DNA from: Trileptium ribeirensis
Taxonomy: Eukaryota > Nematoda > Enoplea > Enoplida > Thoracostomopsidae
Length of the DNA stretch: 64,000 nt
Assembly: GCA_030248225.1 (NCBI GenBank)
Contig: JASANE010001558.1
Location: forward strand, 1-64,000
Direction: 5' to 3'
Shown piece by piece: positions 35,137-46,205 of this stretch. Within the stretch, counting starts at the first letter, position 1. Every line of letters starts with the position of its first letter. Position numbers and translations under genes: made by a program. The notes beneath the pieces are model-generated. The model was not told where the DNA came from, did no database searches, and saw only the letters and a program-made list of their open reading frames with translations.

Positions 35137-35784
35137 GTAATTTCATATGAAGTTGTATGTAAATAATCATGCATATTCCGGGTTAATATTCATACAAATT
35201 ATATACGTGCAATAATTTTTACATTTTTTCTCAGTTTGCTATAACTTTTGTTGACATATTTACACATTAATGTATATATATATACAAGTTTTTCACAGTT
35301 GGCGCAGGTTCTTATTTGTTCGCCGTATAATTACCGTATTTGTGTCAAATTAATTTACAAAATTTAGCAAATTAATGTCACACAACGGTTGTATGACATT
35401 GCCATTTTACAAACTTTAGGAAATTGATAAATTTAACACTTGATTAAGATGTTTTAAACTTTAACTAGTAGTAACTACAGATGCCGAAAACCTGTTTTAT
35501 AGCATAAGAATATCCGTGTGAGTTAAAAGTAAATATGAAGAATAGAGAAAATAGATATAGAGAAAATATGGAAATATGTAGCTTTCGGAACAAAGTTTTG
35601 TTTTCTCCACTTCAAAATATTCCCGAGAATGAACATGAAGGTCCCCAAAGTTTCCCTTCCACCACATAATGGACAAGCCAACATAATCTTTTCAATTTCT
35701 AAAATATTTGCAAAATAGCTAATTTATTTCAGGAGTAATGGAAATCGTATTTTGAGATACATCGACGTGATTCCTTAATTAATA

Positions 35785-36069
35785 ATGATTTATTATGATC
35801 CTGATATAGACGAAGCGTACGTTTATACACCCAGTTTTGGGTTTATGGTTATTGTTGGATGTGTGGTGGTTGTCGGTATACCGATTGTTTATCTTCTTAT
35901 AAGGCATGTGATTTGGCGGGTGTTAAAGGTGGCGTGGTTTTTAATTCAGTTGCATTTGACAATTGTTTGGACGATTGTACGGGCAACTATGTCCGTACCG
36001 AAAAGTCAAAATCGATGCGAAGATCAGAAAGCTAGTCATAACCAGCAACAACATCGAAGGCTGCGATAA
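35785..36069 (+). CDS. Candidate small two-pass membrane protein (94 aa)
   Basis: The ATG at 35785 opens MIYYDPDIDEAYVYTPSFGF and the frame ends in TAA. Two hydrophobic segments are evident, residues about 18-39 (FGFMVIVGCVVVVGIPIVYL) and 49-65 (VAWFLIQLHLTIVWTIV), followed by a basic, Gln-rich tail ending HRRLR. An acceptor (AATTTATTTCAG at 35722-35733) lies 51 bp upstream, consistent with a spliced 5' untranslated region, and AATAAA lies about 140 bp after the stop. No family is recognised. It is the best small-gene candidate in an otherwise repeat-rich area, but it rests on composition alone. Confidence 0.45.
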   Translation: MIYYDPDIDEAYVYTPSFGFMVIVGCVVVVGIPIVYLLIRHVIWRVLKVAWFLIQLHLTIVWTIVRATMSVPKSQNRCEDQKASHNQQQHRRLR

Positions 36070-36319
36070 TTATTATTAATAATAATTGTATGACACTTAT
36101 TCGCAAACTTAATATCGATGGCTGAATTAGCTGCCGGGGCGACTATTGTTCATTCTGGGTATCAAGTAGAATGGTAATGTCGTTGAATATGTTTATGTGT
36201 GGAGGAGAACAATAAAATTAAACTTAAATTTGTTACACACGTACTTTTAACTACAAAACAACACTGCTATATGACGTCGAGCTTTTTAACATCGGACAAT
36301 AAATGGAACGTTTTTGTGA

Positions 36320-36474
36320 TTCAGATGATTTCGCGCATCAAGACGATAATCTGTAGTGATAACGAATACGACGACACCGGTGATCTCAGCCTTGCCCGGT
36401 TTCTCATACATCGCAATAATATGTCTGTTGTTTCCGTACTCCTGGTAATGTTTTTTGTTGTATTCGGCCTCTAA
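36320..36474 (+). CDS. Possible terminal exon with C-terminal membrane anchor
   Basis: After a good acceptor (CGTTTTTGTGATTCAG) the frame reads MISRIKTIICSDNEYDDTGD and continues to MSVVSVLLVMFFVVFGL before a stop. The end is a single hydrophobic segment, so a tail-anchored protein is possible. There is no family match and the upstream exons are unknown. Confidence 0.22.
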
Positions 36475-36722
36475 TAATTTTGTGTTTTACTGCTGAAATT
36501 ACAGCTATTCTTATGATTGTAATTTTTAGTTGGTCGGTGACGGTACGCGTAGCTTAATGATGCGTTCATGTTATGTATCTCCGATAGTTAGAAAGTTAGT
36601 ACGTATATATTCCTGTAGTTATGACTACCATTAGCACGATGCCAGCCGTATCCTATACTATATAAATGCATAACGAAGTATGAGCTGTTTGCCAATAATT
36701 TGTTTGTTTGTTATATATATAT

Positions 36723-37840
36723 CAGGGACAGGGAGTAACCGGAATTCGGTTCCGGTTCCGGCGACAATCGTGTTCCGGTTGCGGTTCCGGCAAAGGGCAA
36801 AAACCATACCGGAACCGGAATTCCGGTTTAAAAAGTTTGTTTGAAATTTTCCACGTTTTTTGCTTCATCTGTGATCCAAACATATGTAATATATATTATA
36901 CAATGATCAAGCTCCAATACAACCAAGCAAAAGAAAAGATTAACTAAGCAATTTGACGTTTGAAACGTAAGTAGGGCACATAATTTCAGTTGGAATTTTC
37001 CATAATAACCTGCAGGAGTTTGTTAACAAATCAAAGCCACGTCGATGCTTCTAGCAGCTATTTTACACATCCAGAAGTCTGGGGTACCTTTCAATTAAAC
37101 CGGTCCAACTCGGTAACAGAGTATGGCTTACGCAGAAGTACTTAGGGTATGCTTGGCTAATATAAATTGCTTCAAGAACCCGCCAATGCGCTTGTAAACT
37201 TGGTAAATCAGTCTAAATTGAAGTAAACTAACGTTATCGTCTCATTTATAGCATTCTGATTAGAAAGTTATCATCATTATGATCTAACTGACGGGCACTG
37301 TTTGTCCAACGCTAGCCTAAACAGTGTCTCTGACCACTGATCAGAAAATTACCTTCTATCTATTATTTTCTCTTAGAATCATATAAACCAATAATTTCTA
37401 GTTCCCTACAGAAGAACATGTAACAAACGTATGTGTAGCAAAGGAAGGCGACTGGAGACAAAGCGAAAGTGTGTATTCTACGCTCCAAGCTTTGTAAGCA
37501 TATTCGATTTGACGCAGTATACGCAATGGTGTGTAGTGGAAAGCATTTTTTGCTCTGGGTGTCCAAAAATCGACATATTTGATCAATAAGTATATAAACA
37601 TTATTAGCTTCCTCAGTCTCTTTAAAGTTTCAGAAAGGCAATAATACCATCGCAATACATTAAGTTTAATGTACAAGTTATTTTAATGCATTTTAAATCC
37701 AATATACCTTCATTTCTTCTATAATCTGTTTTACTATATATAAATTTCGAAGACCAGGTTCCGGTTCCGGATCCGGTTTAAATGGACGGTTCCGGTTGCT
37801 GGTTCCGGTTCCGGTAAATTTCGGTTCCGGTTATTCCCTG
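36723..37840. mobile_element. hAT-like nonautonomous element, family A, copy 2
   Basis: Left end CAGGGACAGGGAGTAACCGG, right end GGTTCCGGTTATTCCCTG. The flanks are ATATATAT on both sides, fitting an 8-bp duplication, but they lie in a TA microsatellite and so are not decisive. The left end has a 6-bp duplication (CAGGGA twice). About 1.12 kb, closely similar along its whole length to the copies at 11226 and 40999. It has no transposase frame. Confidence 0.85.
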
Positions 37841-39235
37841 ATATATATATATATGAAGAAAATTATTTTTTACCTGCACGTTCGTCCATGACCTAAAAAC
37901 GATGATAACATCCGTACGGCCACCTTTAAAGAATTATATATTTGTAGAAATAGGATGTTGGCCGCAGCCTTGCGATATTTTCAAAACTTTGATATTGTGT
38001 TGACGTCACACGGTCTAGATGCCAGCTGGGTCACTAGACTATCTATTTTTGGGTTTCAGAACTTGTCTACAATGTGGGATACACCGTTTGGTATGGAGTT
38101 TGTAACACTATGAAGTAATATAGGTCTTAATGACATAGTCATTGCAACGTGCATTAAGCACAAGGCTTTTGTGGGTTTAGGAGTTAAACATAGCCAATGT
38201 AACTTTTAGGGGCGAAAATGGAGTGCATGCTATACCATTCTCTATAATAAGCCGTAGGCTTAGCCTAAGCTAATTCAATTCCCTGTATGAGCCATACAAT
38301 AAGTCTCTATCGGGGGCTGCCATCGAACCCCCGCTCTAATCTTTTTTAGAAATGTTATGTCCGGTCCCCTAGAGGTGACATGGGCCAGTATTATTATATA
38401 TTATGTTCGGATTCAAAGTTTTAGCATATAGTTCACTGCTTCGCGTGTGTGAAAGAGTTGGACTGTTGACTTCTTCGGGTCTTGAATTTGGAAAAGACAG
38501 TATATACAGATTGTAGCCTTTGCTATGTTTGCATCTTTGGTTTCATCACACGATTGCGTGTGCATAACCTTTAGTTTAAACCGAGTTAAGGGTAATTATT
38601 TGTTTGCGATGTTGCACAAGTGTGATTTATTTCTATGCCAAATTTATGGTAGTTTAAATGGTTAATATAATCAAAGCAGTGGTTTAATTTAAATAGTATG
38701 TTAAGGAACATATCGATCATTAATACTCAAAAAAATTTGGCGTATTTAGTGGTATATTGTTTGCGTACAACCGGATTTCAACCTTTTATCATACGGGGAT
38801 TGGAACGAATTGACAATTAAGGTACTGGGAATGCGTTTACCAACTGTCTTTATAAAGCAGATTAGATTATGATAGGCTTTGAGAAACGTGCTTTTTATAT
38901 CTTTGTTCGATCAGCCGTTGTGTGCAACATAAAGCTTAACCTCCTACGATATAAAGATTAGAACATGATTGGGTAATGAAAAGCGTGTGGTCAAGTCGTT
39001 GCTTTTATTGTAGAAATTTTGTGCAGATTTTATTTGAGAATTCTGTTGGCTTTAATAATAGTGTTTTATAACGAACTATTATTGAAACATGACAGTTGTT
39101 GATCTCACAGTGTTTTATGTTGGGCTATGTTTTAATTGCATTATATATGTACATTTTTATTTCGCTACGATTTGTAATGCTATATATTTGCAATAAAACG
39201 AGTTGATTTTAGAAATTCCGAAAGTCTTTCAAAAC
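37841..39235. other. No gene recognised
   Basis: AT-rich. A GGGGGCTGCCATCGAACCCCC hairpin-like stretch at about 38310-38330 resembles a tRNA B-box region on the minus strand, without a partner A box. A block at about 39400-39430 (CAGCGTCGGAACCTGGG) matches 46308-46322 and marks another small dispersed repeat. Confidence 0.35.
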
Positions 39236-40998
39236 CAGGGGTCACCTGTGACCCCGAGGGAAGAGATCACTTAAGTCGGGGTGAGTGGTAATTGTGGGTA
39301 ATTTATATCTAAATAGAGACTGAAGCCGAACTGAAGTTGTGTTAGCGGCATAAAAACCACAATTTATTGCAATTTCATGTAGGAAAAAAGCGATGTTAAC
39401 AATGATTTGCCACGCAGCGTCGGAACCTGGGCTCACTTATAGTTAACAATGCGTCGTAGCTTATGTCGAGGGGCTTGTAATTTTTTCAAGCGTTTTCAGA
39501 TATTTACATTTAAAAAATTTTCATCATTTTCAATTAGTTATAACTCAACCTGAAATAGAGATATCTAAAATTTCGAACGCTATTTTGATAGCGGTGACAT
39601 ATTTTACGCGCTTTTGTTCAAAATTTTTTATATCAGCCTAGTTTTGTCAAGGTACAGAGACTTTTACAAAAATAGTGCTCACACGCCTTTTGGCATGAGC
39701 CATAAATGTCATGCACACGCCTATTTTCTTATGCTATTATCATACACGCCCAATGGCATCGTCCATTTAATTTGTTTCAATAACCATATAAAGTTGTTTG
39801 AACGCCTTTCGGTACAAATTAAGTACTAACTAGAACGTGATATTTTGTTCCACGACATAGTCATAAGTCACCCGAAACGGCACCACCATCGTTATGAACG
39901 TTTCCAACAGCGGCTCTGATATTATATTGACATACAGCGCCTGAACCACCAGTATTGCCGCCAAAATCTGTAGTGGCGCCGCTTGAACACGCTAGATTAC
40001 CACCATTATTGCCAACATCAACGCAAGAGTCGCGCAAACACGGATCGCTGTTCCTGTCATCAACAACATCCTCATCGTCAGCGCTGTCAGGGTCAGCATC
40101 TTCCACATCATCAGGGACATTACCATCATTTTCACTCTCTGCCTCTTCCACGCAGTCTTGCATTGTTTGTGTTCGCTCACTCACAGCCGTTGGCAACGCT
40201 TTATAATACCCCAATACTCTTCTGGTATGGTGTAAGTGTAACATAAACTCAATAAGTCAGCTTTTTCTCTCTTGAGATAGGCAACCGGTCGTTGTAGGCT
40301 TGCGGAACTGCCGTGAAATGCTGTTCTCGACGTGTGGTGGTCACATGCGGAAGAGAATAGACGTTGAATTCAGCAGTCGGATCATGGGTCGTACGGTGCT
40401 CTATGGTCGATACGTTGGCGCGGCTAAACTTTAAATGGACAGTTTGTAACCACAGTATTGCTGGACGGCACTTGCTGAAAAGACGTTCGGCCAACTTTTT
40501 GAAATCCCGAAAATTACAATGGTTGAGCTGTCGGACAACAAAAGGCTTCCCAGATGTAACTTTGACGGTGTGGTGAGGCAGTTGGATGACGTTACACCAG
40601 TCTGTTGGAACGTTGATAGTTGCATATCGACCAGCATACTCAATGTTCGAATGCATATTGTCGCAAACCATGTGTGTATGTCCGCTCTCGAGATATTTTT
40701 GGTCGATTGTCACAATATTGCGCCTATTCCTAACATCCCAAAGCAACGCGGCTGACACATACTGATTCCTGTTCTGCCCAATGCAGCCATCTGACCAGTT
40801 GCTTAGTTTTTCGGCATTGGACATGTGCTGTTCTAGGAACAACGACAGGCACGTTGCTATCTCGATCGCGCCACGATTACCCTCCGCCTCCGTCCAGTAA
40901 AAGCAGTACCCAATGTTGTTGCTGTAGTCGTGAATGGTCAGGTTGTATGTGGTGAGTTTTCTTTTGTAGAACAGTGTGCCAGCTTCATTCCTTGGTAC

Positions 40999-43245
40999 CA
41001 GGGAGTAACCGGAATTCCGGTTCCGGCGAATATCGTGTTCCGGTTCCGGCAAAGGGCAAAAACCATACCGGAACCGGAATTCCGGTTTAAAAATTTTGTT
41101 TGAAATTTTCCACGTTTTTTGCTTTATCCTGCAATCCAAACATATGTAATATATATTATACAATGATCAAGCTCCAATACAACAAAGCAAAAGAAAAGAT
41201 TAACTAACCAATTTGCCGTGTAAAACGCAAGTAGGGCACATAATTTGAGCAGGAATTTTTCATAATAACCTGCAGGAGTTTGTAAAATCAAAGCCAGGTC
41301 AATGCTTGTAGCAGCTATTTTACACATCCAGAAGTCTGTTGGATACGTTTGAATTAAACCGGTCCAACTCGGTAACAGAGTATGGCTTACGCAGAAGTAC
41401 TTAGGGTATGCTTGGCTAACATAAATTGCGTCAGGCACCCGCCAGTGCGCTCGTAAACTTGATAAATCAGTATAAATTGAAGTAAACTAACGTTATCTGC
41501 AACGCAGCTAGAAACTGCTTTCTTGGCAATGAACTGTATTTATTGAAACTGTGCGAGCAGCATCACAGTGTGTCTCATTTATAGCATTCTGATTAGAAAG
41601 TTATCATCATTATGATCTAACTGACGGGCACTGTTTGGTCAACGCTAGCCTAAACAGTGTCTCTGACCACTGATCAGAAAATTACCTTCTATCTATTATT
41701 TTCTCTTAGAATCATATAAACCAATAATTTTAAGTTTCCTACAGAAGAACATACAACAAACCAGTGGCGGATCCAGAAAAAATTTTCGGGGGGGGTGTTT
41801 TCAAGTGCGGCAGTGTCGGGTCCACAAGACGTGCACGAGCTGTAAACAGGACCGTCACGCGCCCCCCCCCTCAACGAAGGTTGGTACTCGCGGTGGCGAT
41901 CTCCGAGGTTGCGATTTCTGCCCCCACAAGGCAAATCGAGGACTTCGTTTTTTTATTTTTAATTTCCAGGCTTAAAATTACATGTGCTCAAAATTAGGAA
42001 ACTAAAATTATACTTATCAAATATATCTAAATGAAATGAAACGCCATCAGCCTAATATTGGTCAGTATTTCCAAAAATTACCGCGGCCCTCAACGTCGGA
42101 CGCAGCCGAGCGTTCTCAAGATGATACCGCCCAAGAGCCAGATGCAGGACCATGTACACCGACCGGCAATACCCAAGTCCAGGCAACCCATGATATAACC
42201 CCAACAGCGGAGCCTCAACACAATCCCGACCAAGCCCCGGCTCTACATCAGGAACGTTCGACATCAGGACATAGTTTTGGATATCAACAGTATCATTACC
42301 AACTTTGCCAGCTCGAAGCGTCGGCAACAGTTCGCCCTGTAAATCTCATCTATAAGAAGAGCGCCGAGTTGGACAGTAATTGTCGCGCCCCGAGCGGCTA
42401 GGTGCCTAATTCGCGTCTGCGAACATGAACAGCCTATTTCGGCAACTCGGTGCTACCGGCATTTTTCCTCAACTGCCGTTGCTGCTGCTGGTCCCATATT
42501 GTTTCAGCGAGCAATGCCGATGGTGATGTCAACAAATGGTGATGCGAAGCCGGAAGAAGCTCCACCATATGGTAAGCAACAGTTCTTCAGTTATTGCAAC
42601 TTTCATTATGTAACAATGGTATATAATATCAACATACACCAGCAGCAGCAGCAACGTATTAGTCATAACAGTCAGGCCGAAAGCTGAAACACGCTGTTCA
42701 TATTCGCGACAGAAACATGTGAAACAGTGATCACAAGTTTCGCCGCGACGCATGGACCCTTACTAAGTTTTCGCATGGGAAAAAATTTCGGGGGGGTGTT
42801 CACCCCCCCCCCCCCCACCCCCCCCTGGATCCGCCCCTGCAACAAACGTATGTGTAGTAAAGGGAGGCGACTGGAGACAGAGCGAAAGTGTGTATTCTAT
42901 GCTCCAAGCTTTGTAAGCATATTCGATTTGACGCAGTGTATGCAATGGTGTATAGTGGAAGGCTTTTTTGCTCTGGGTGTCCAAAAATCGACATATTTGA
43001 TCGATAAATAAAAATTATTAGCTTCATCAGTCTCTTTAAAGTTTCATAAAGGCAATAATACCATCGCAAAACAATAAGTTTAATGTAAAAGTTATTTTTA
43101 ATGCATTTTAAATCCACTATACATTCATTTCTTCCGTCATCTGTTTTACTATATATAAATTTCGAAGACCAGGTTCCGGTTCCGGTTCCGGATCCGGTTT
43201 AAATGGACGGTTCCGGTTGCTGGTTCCGGTTCCGGTTATTCCCTG
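40999..43245. mobile_element. hAT-like nonautonomous element, family A, copy 3 (carries nested element B)
   Basis: Left end CAGGGAGTAACCGGAATTCC, right end CCGGTTCCGGTTATTCCCTG. The flanking 8-bp CTTGGTAC is identical on both sides (40991-40998 and 43246-43253), a perfect target-site duplication. Without the nested element at 41762-42839 it is about 1.16 kb, like the other copies. It is inserted in the coding part of the DUF7869-like gene, between the segment ending VLYVP and the segment starting GTLFYKRKL. Confidence 0.93.
41762..42839 (+). mobile_element. hAT-like element B nested inside family A copy 3
   Basis: Ends CAGTGGCGGATCCAG and the inverted match CTGGATCCGCCCCTG, one mismatch in 15. 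The perfect 8-bp duplication CAACAAAC is at 41754-41761 and 42840-42847, and the intact A copies read straight through that site. G- and C-runs lie just inside both ends. The interior starts an open frame at 42036 with KRHQPNIGQYFQKLPRPSTS, a style seen at the N-terminus of ZMYM1-like hAT transposases, and about 42296-42340 reads FASSKRRQQFAL in another phase. No catalytic domain remains, so it is an internally deleted, nonautonomous copy. The superfamily call rests on the ends and the 8-bp duplication. Confidence 0.9.
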
Positions 43246-44408
43246 CTTGGTACGTATAAGACACTCTGGAGAACCATTATCGCCGTGATGATACGTTTCG
43301 GGCCGGTACGCCCGGCGTTGTTATCAGTCTGCATTGCGCGATTAGCCTCTTTCTTTCGGAGATCATGTGCTTGCCACTTCGGTTCGTATTGTTCCTTTGA
43401 AGTGCCTTTAAGCACATTACGGTACTGTAACAAATATCTTTTTTGGGCCGGCAGATCCAAAGTTTGGGAAAAAGACGCCGCACCATTCGTTGATACGTGG
43501 ACCGCGAAACCGGGCTATCGTAACCTTTATTGGCACACCAGAGCACATAAGATCGAAGCAAATTACGGATCGAACCGATGGTAGATTTCAAGTAGACGCG
43601 TGTGGTGTTTGCTCGGCAGTAATGACTGGGCACTTTAGGCAAAGCGTCAATATGCTCCGTCATGTGTTGTTCATTTCGCTCAGTAATTTTGAAACGAGCC
43701 CCAGGCAGCTGATATTGTTTCTTGTTGTACCTTCCACTTGAAGTCCGTCGCTTCAGTGAATTGCGCAAAAACTTATCGCTTATGTCAAGAGTGGCTAACA
43801 TAAATTCACGACATACGCGAGTCATAGTGTTTTCGTGTTTCACATAGTAATGGTGGATCAACTTGGGGTTTTTCTTACCACCGCTTTGAATTGTATCAGT
43901 CCGCTCACAGATATAGTTGCGTTGTAAATCGGTGTCACCAATCGATAAAATCGTCCAGAATCTGCTGCCGCACTGCAGGTTCAACAGTCTCTGTGCATTT
44001 GTGGGGACATTTGGTGCAATCGACGTTTTTCAACTGCCGGGCGCGCCGAACTTTGTTCGATCGAGTAGTGTATTCCTCTCCAGATTCACGCTTCGACTTG
44101 TCAAGTCGTTGCATGCGGACGCTGATTTTCGGCTGCGTTATTTGTGCAATATTCAGGCCAACATCGTCAGTTGGGGCTCCTCGCTTGCCGAAAGCGGAGC
44201 TATAGCCTGCGACGTGATCCATGCAGTTGACTAAGCGCGTGCTTGCGCCCTACTTTACGACTGCCATGGTCAACTGAACGACTTCTGCCACGTTTTGATG
44301 ATGACCGCTGATTGACATTCGTTATAACTGATGAAATAATGTTATCATATTGTTCGTCGCGTATTGAACATTCACCATCGAAATCCGAAGGTATAAACTA
44401 ACTGTCAC

Positions 44409-44794
44409 CGGCACTATCATCACTGTCTCTGCTATTCGTAACAACGGGGCGAAATTTCTTGGAATGACTGGCAGCATTACAACTGCCGACCACCGCCGCA
44501 ACCGGCGGAGCAGTGGCGACCCCCGCCACCACCTGCGGACCACCGTCGCAGCCGGCGGACCACCGCCGCAACCGGCGAACCACTGCCGACCCCCGCCACC
44601 ACCGGCGGACCACTGCCGACCACCGCCGCAACGTTATCAACTAGACAACCCAACAGGGTAGCGACATCGCTGCTAGCGCCACACTTTGCCATTTCGACAA
44701 GCTGCCATATATCGGCCCGACCATATGTTTCTTTCCAGATTCGTAGATGATCGATCGCTTTTTTGAAGGTCACCATTCCATTTTTGAGAATATC
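44409..44794 (-). CDS. PWWP gene, downstream exon, duplicate copy 1
   Basis: After acceptor CATTCATTTTTAG the exon reads DILKNGMVTFKKAIDHLRIW, then KETYGRADIWQLVEMAKCGA, then a Gly/Val/Pro repeat encoded by a GC-rich tandem (GGTGGTCGGCAGTGGTCCGC type), and ends at CCG/GTGACAG. It joins in phase 0 to the PWWP exon at 45745. The frame closes inside the GC-rich tract, at about 44477, so this copy is either nonfunctional downstream or spliced earlier. Its N-terminal half is intact, unlike that of copy 2. Confidence 0.5.
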
Positions 44795-44965
44795 CTAAAA
44801 ATGAATGGTGTTTACACACATATGCCCGCAACAAAAACTCACACATGCACATAATCATACATTTCCAATATGCGAATGAATGGAATCTCGAAATCCATAA
44901 CTTTATGAGTTCAAATTACAGTACTGACATCTGCATATATAAGTATATATAAATCGAAAAATTAC

Positions 44966-45396
44966 CGGGTCATCACTGTCTCTGCTACTCGTAACAACTG
45001 GGCGAAATTTCTTGGAATGGCTGGCAGCATTACAACTGCCGACCAATGCCGCTACCGGCGGACCACTGCCGACCACCACCGCAACCGGCGGAGCAGTGCC
45101 GACACCCGCCACCACCTGCGGACCACTGCCGACACCCGCCACCACCTGCGGACCACTGCCGACCACCGTCGCAACCGGCGAACCACTGCCGACCCCCGCC
45201 ACCACCGGCGGACCACTGCCGACCACCGCCGCAACGTTATCAACTAGACAACCCAACAGGGTAGCGACATCGCTGCTAGCGCCACACTTTGCCATTTCGA
45301 CAAGCTGCCATGTATCGGCCCGCCATATGTTTCTTTCCAGATTCGTAGATGATCGATCGCTTTTTTGAAGGTCACCATTCCATTTTTGAGAATATC
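44966..45396 (-). CDS. PWWP gene, downstream exon, duplicate copy 2
   Basis: Same exon as 44409-44794, lying next to the PWWP exon. Acceptor CATTTTTAG, donor CCCG/GTAATT. Relative to copy 1 it lacks one base in the ACATATGG(T)CGGGCC stretch, which shifts the frame between ETYG and RADTW. From there on it is open through SHSKKFRPVVTSSRDSDDP. The GC-rich repeat tract is longer than in copy 1. A single-base sequencing error would restore it, so it may be a working exon. Confidence 0.5.
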
Positions 45397-45744
45397 CTAA
45401 AAATGAATGGTTTTTACACACATATGCCCGCAACAAAAACACACACATGCACATAATCATACATTTCCAATATGCGAATGAATGGAATCTCGAAATCCAT
45501 AACTTTATGAGTTCAAATTACAGTACTGACATCTGGATATATAAGTATAAATCGAAAAATTACCGGGGCGTACATACAACTGAATGTTTTTATGTTTACA
45601 CCAATTATTTATGTTTAATGATTTAAGACTGGATAAAAGCATATTTATTCAGGTTAATTATACTAAAAATAAAAAATATGTTAAATTTTCCGAGTCTCGG
45701 TCTAGAATATGAATACTAGATATAAATTGGAGAGATGACTATAC

Positions 45745-45970
45745 CTTAAGGGTCTCGTTGTCGAAGGCAAGTACATCCACTACCTTTGGATATCCATACT
45801 GATTTTGTTGTCGCCCGAAATACCACACGTAAATTTCCCCTTGCTTCGGTTCCGGAACATTGTTTGGTACCGACGCAATGGCTGGCCAGAATGTGCTCTT
45901 TTTCTTCGTGCGCTGACGAACCCACACATAAGTACCGTCAATGAATTTTATATGTATATGTTTAACATTT
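45745..45970 (-). CDS. PWWP-domain exon
   Basis: The exon follows acceptor ATTTTGTGTTTCAG and ends AAG/GTATAG, 226 nt, phase 0 at its end. It reads VKHIHIKFIDGTYVWVRQR, STFWPAIASVPNN, then GEIYVWYFGRQQNQYGYP and VVDVLAFDNETLK. The pattern G-x-x-V-W-(V/A)...W-P-A-I...Y-V-W-Y-F-G...V-x-x-F is that of a PWWP domain, a reader of methylated histone lysine and DNA in chromatin proteins. The next exon, with FKKAIDHLRIW, fits the helices that close a PWWP domain. The parent protein is not identified; upstream exons should lie to the right. Confidence 0.7.
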
Positions 45971-46205
45971 CTGAAACACAAAATTAAATTGAAATATCGG
46001 AAATGTTTTTCACTAAACAAACTAATAAAAACCAAAATAATAAAAACGATAATTCTACGGTTGGAAGCAATTAAAAATGATAATTGGTTTCCGATATTTC
46101 AGGTTTGTGTTTCAAATTGACATGCAGACATTGACAGCATAATGAGTGGGTTTGAGAATAATTGTCGCCCTGAAAAAACACTAAGTTTAATCAAACGCCC
46201 ATGTT

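Larger units (their letters stand above)
32860..35140 (-). mobile_element. Element X2 internal region (decayed, truncated)
   Basis: Second copy of the X1-type internal region, on the minus strand. The section next to block E parallels X1 next to block C (TTTTCCACTGACG followed by ATTTACC and CGTTCCCGATTT against the X1 equivalents). It includes the MCYFE segment (34332-34715), the coiled coil (34846-35136) and a CCGGACGGCTCGCTGCC core at 34045. The region at 33200-33970 is rich in short CGGTTTCG-type repeats. The 5' half seen in X1 is missing. Confidence 0.5.
39861..44222 (-). pseudogene. DUF7869-like transposase-type gene, broken and split by an insertion
   Basis: From the coding 5' side: a basic segment (44222-43935) with SGEEYTTRSNKVRRARQLK and DCTKCPHKC; then (43984-43277) IGDTDLQRNYI, RVCREFMLATLDISDKFLRN, SHYCRANTTRVYL and RPKKD; then, beyond the insertion at 40999-43245, GTLFYKRKLTTYNLTIHDYS, YCFYWTEAEGNRGA, WSDGCIGQNRNQY and ESGHTHMVCDNMHSNIE. 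These are the ordered motifs of a protein family common in arthropods and other invertebrates, labelled DUF7869 in Pfam (name from memory). The D...SD-GQNRN...GHT-CD-HS-IE pattern suggests an RNase H-like transposase fold; this is inference. Three frame changes (near 43945, 43435 and 40245) and the insertion make it a pseudogene. It ends in an acidic tail at 39861-40244. Confidence 0.75.
44409..45560. repeat. ~560-600-bp tandem duplication containing an exon
   Basis: 44409-44965 and 44966-45560 are near-identical, including exon, acceptor, and intron sequence up to the GTACTGACATCTG(C/G)ATATATAAG stretch. The main differences are in the length of the GC-rich minisatellite inside the exon and a few substitutions. 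Confidence 0.85.

Noticed and set aside
38300..38340. tRNA-like B box on the minus strand
   Set aside because: No A box lies at the right distance; a simple inverted repeat explains it.
42790..42835. G and C homopolymer runs as a regulatory G-quadruplex
   Set aside because: They lie just inside the ends of hAT-like element B and are part of its end structure; run lengths may also be sequencing artefacts.
45012..45368. Plus-strand Pro/Thr-rich repeat protein
   Set aside because: It is the opposite reading of the GC-rich repeat inside the duplicated PWWP-gene exon.
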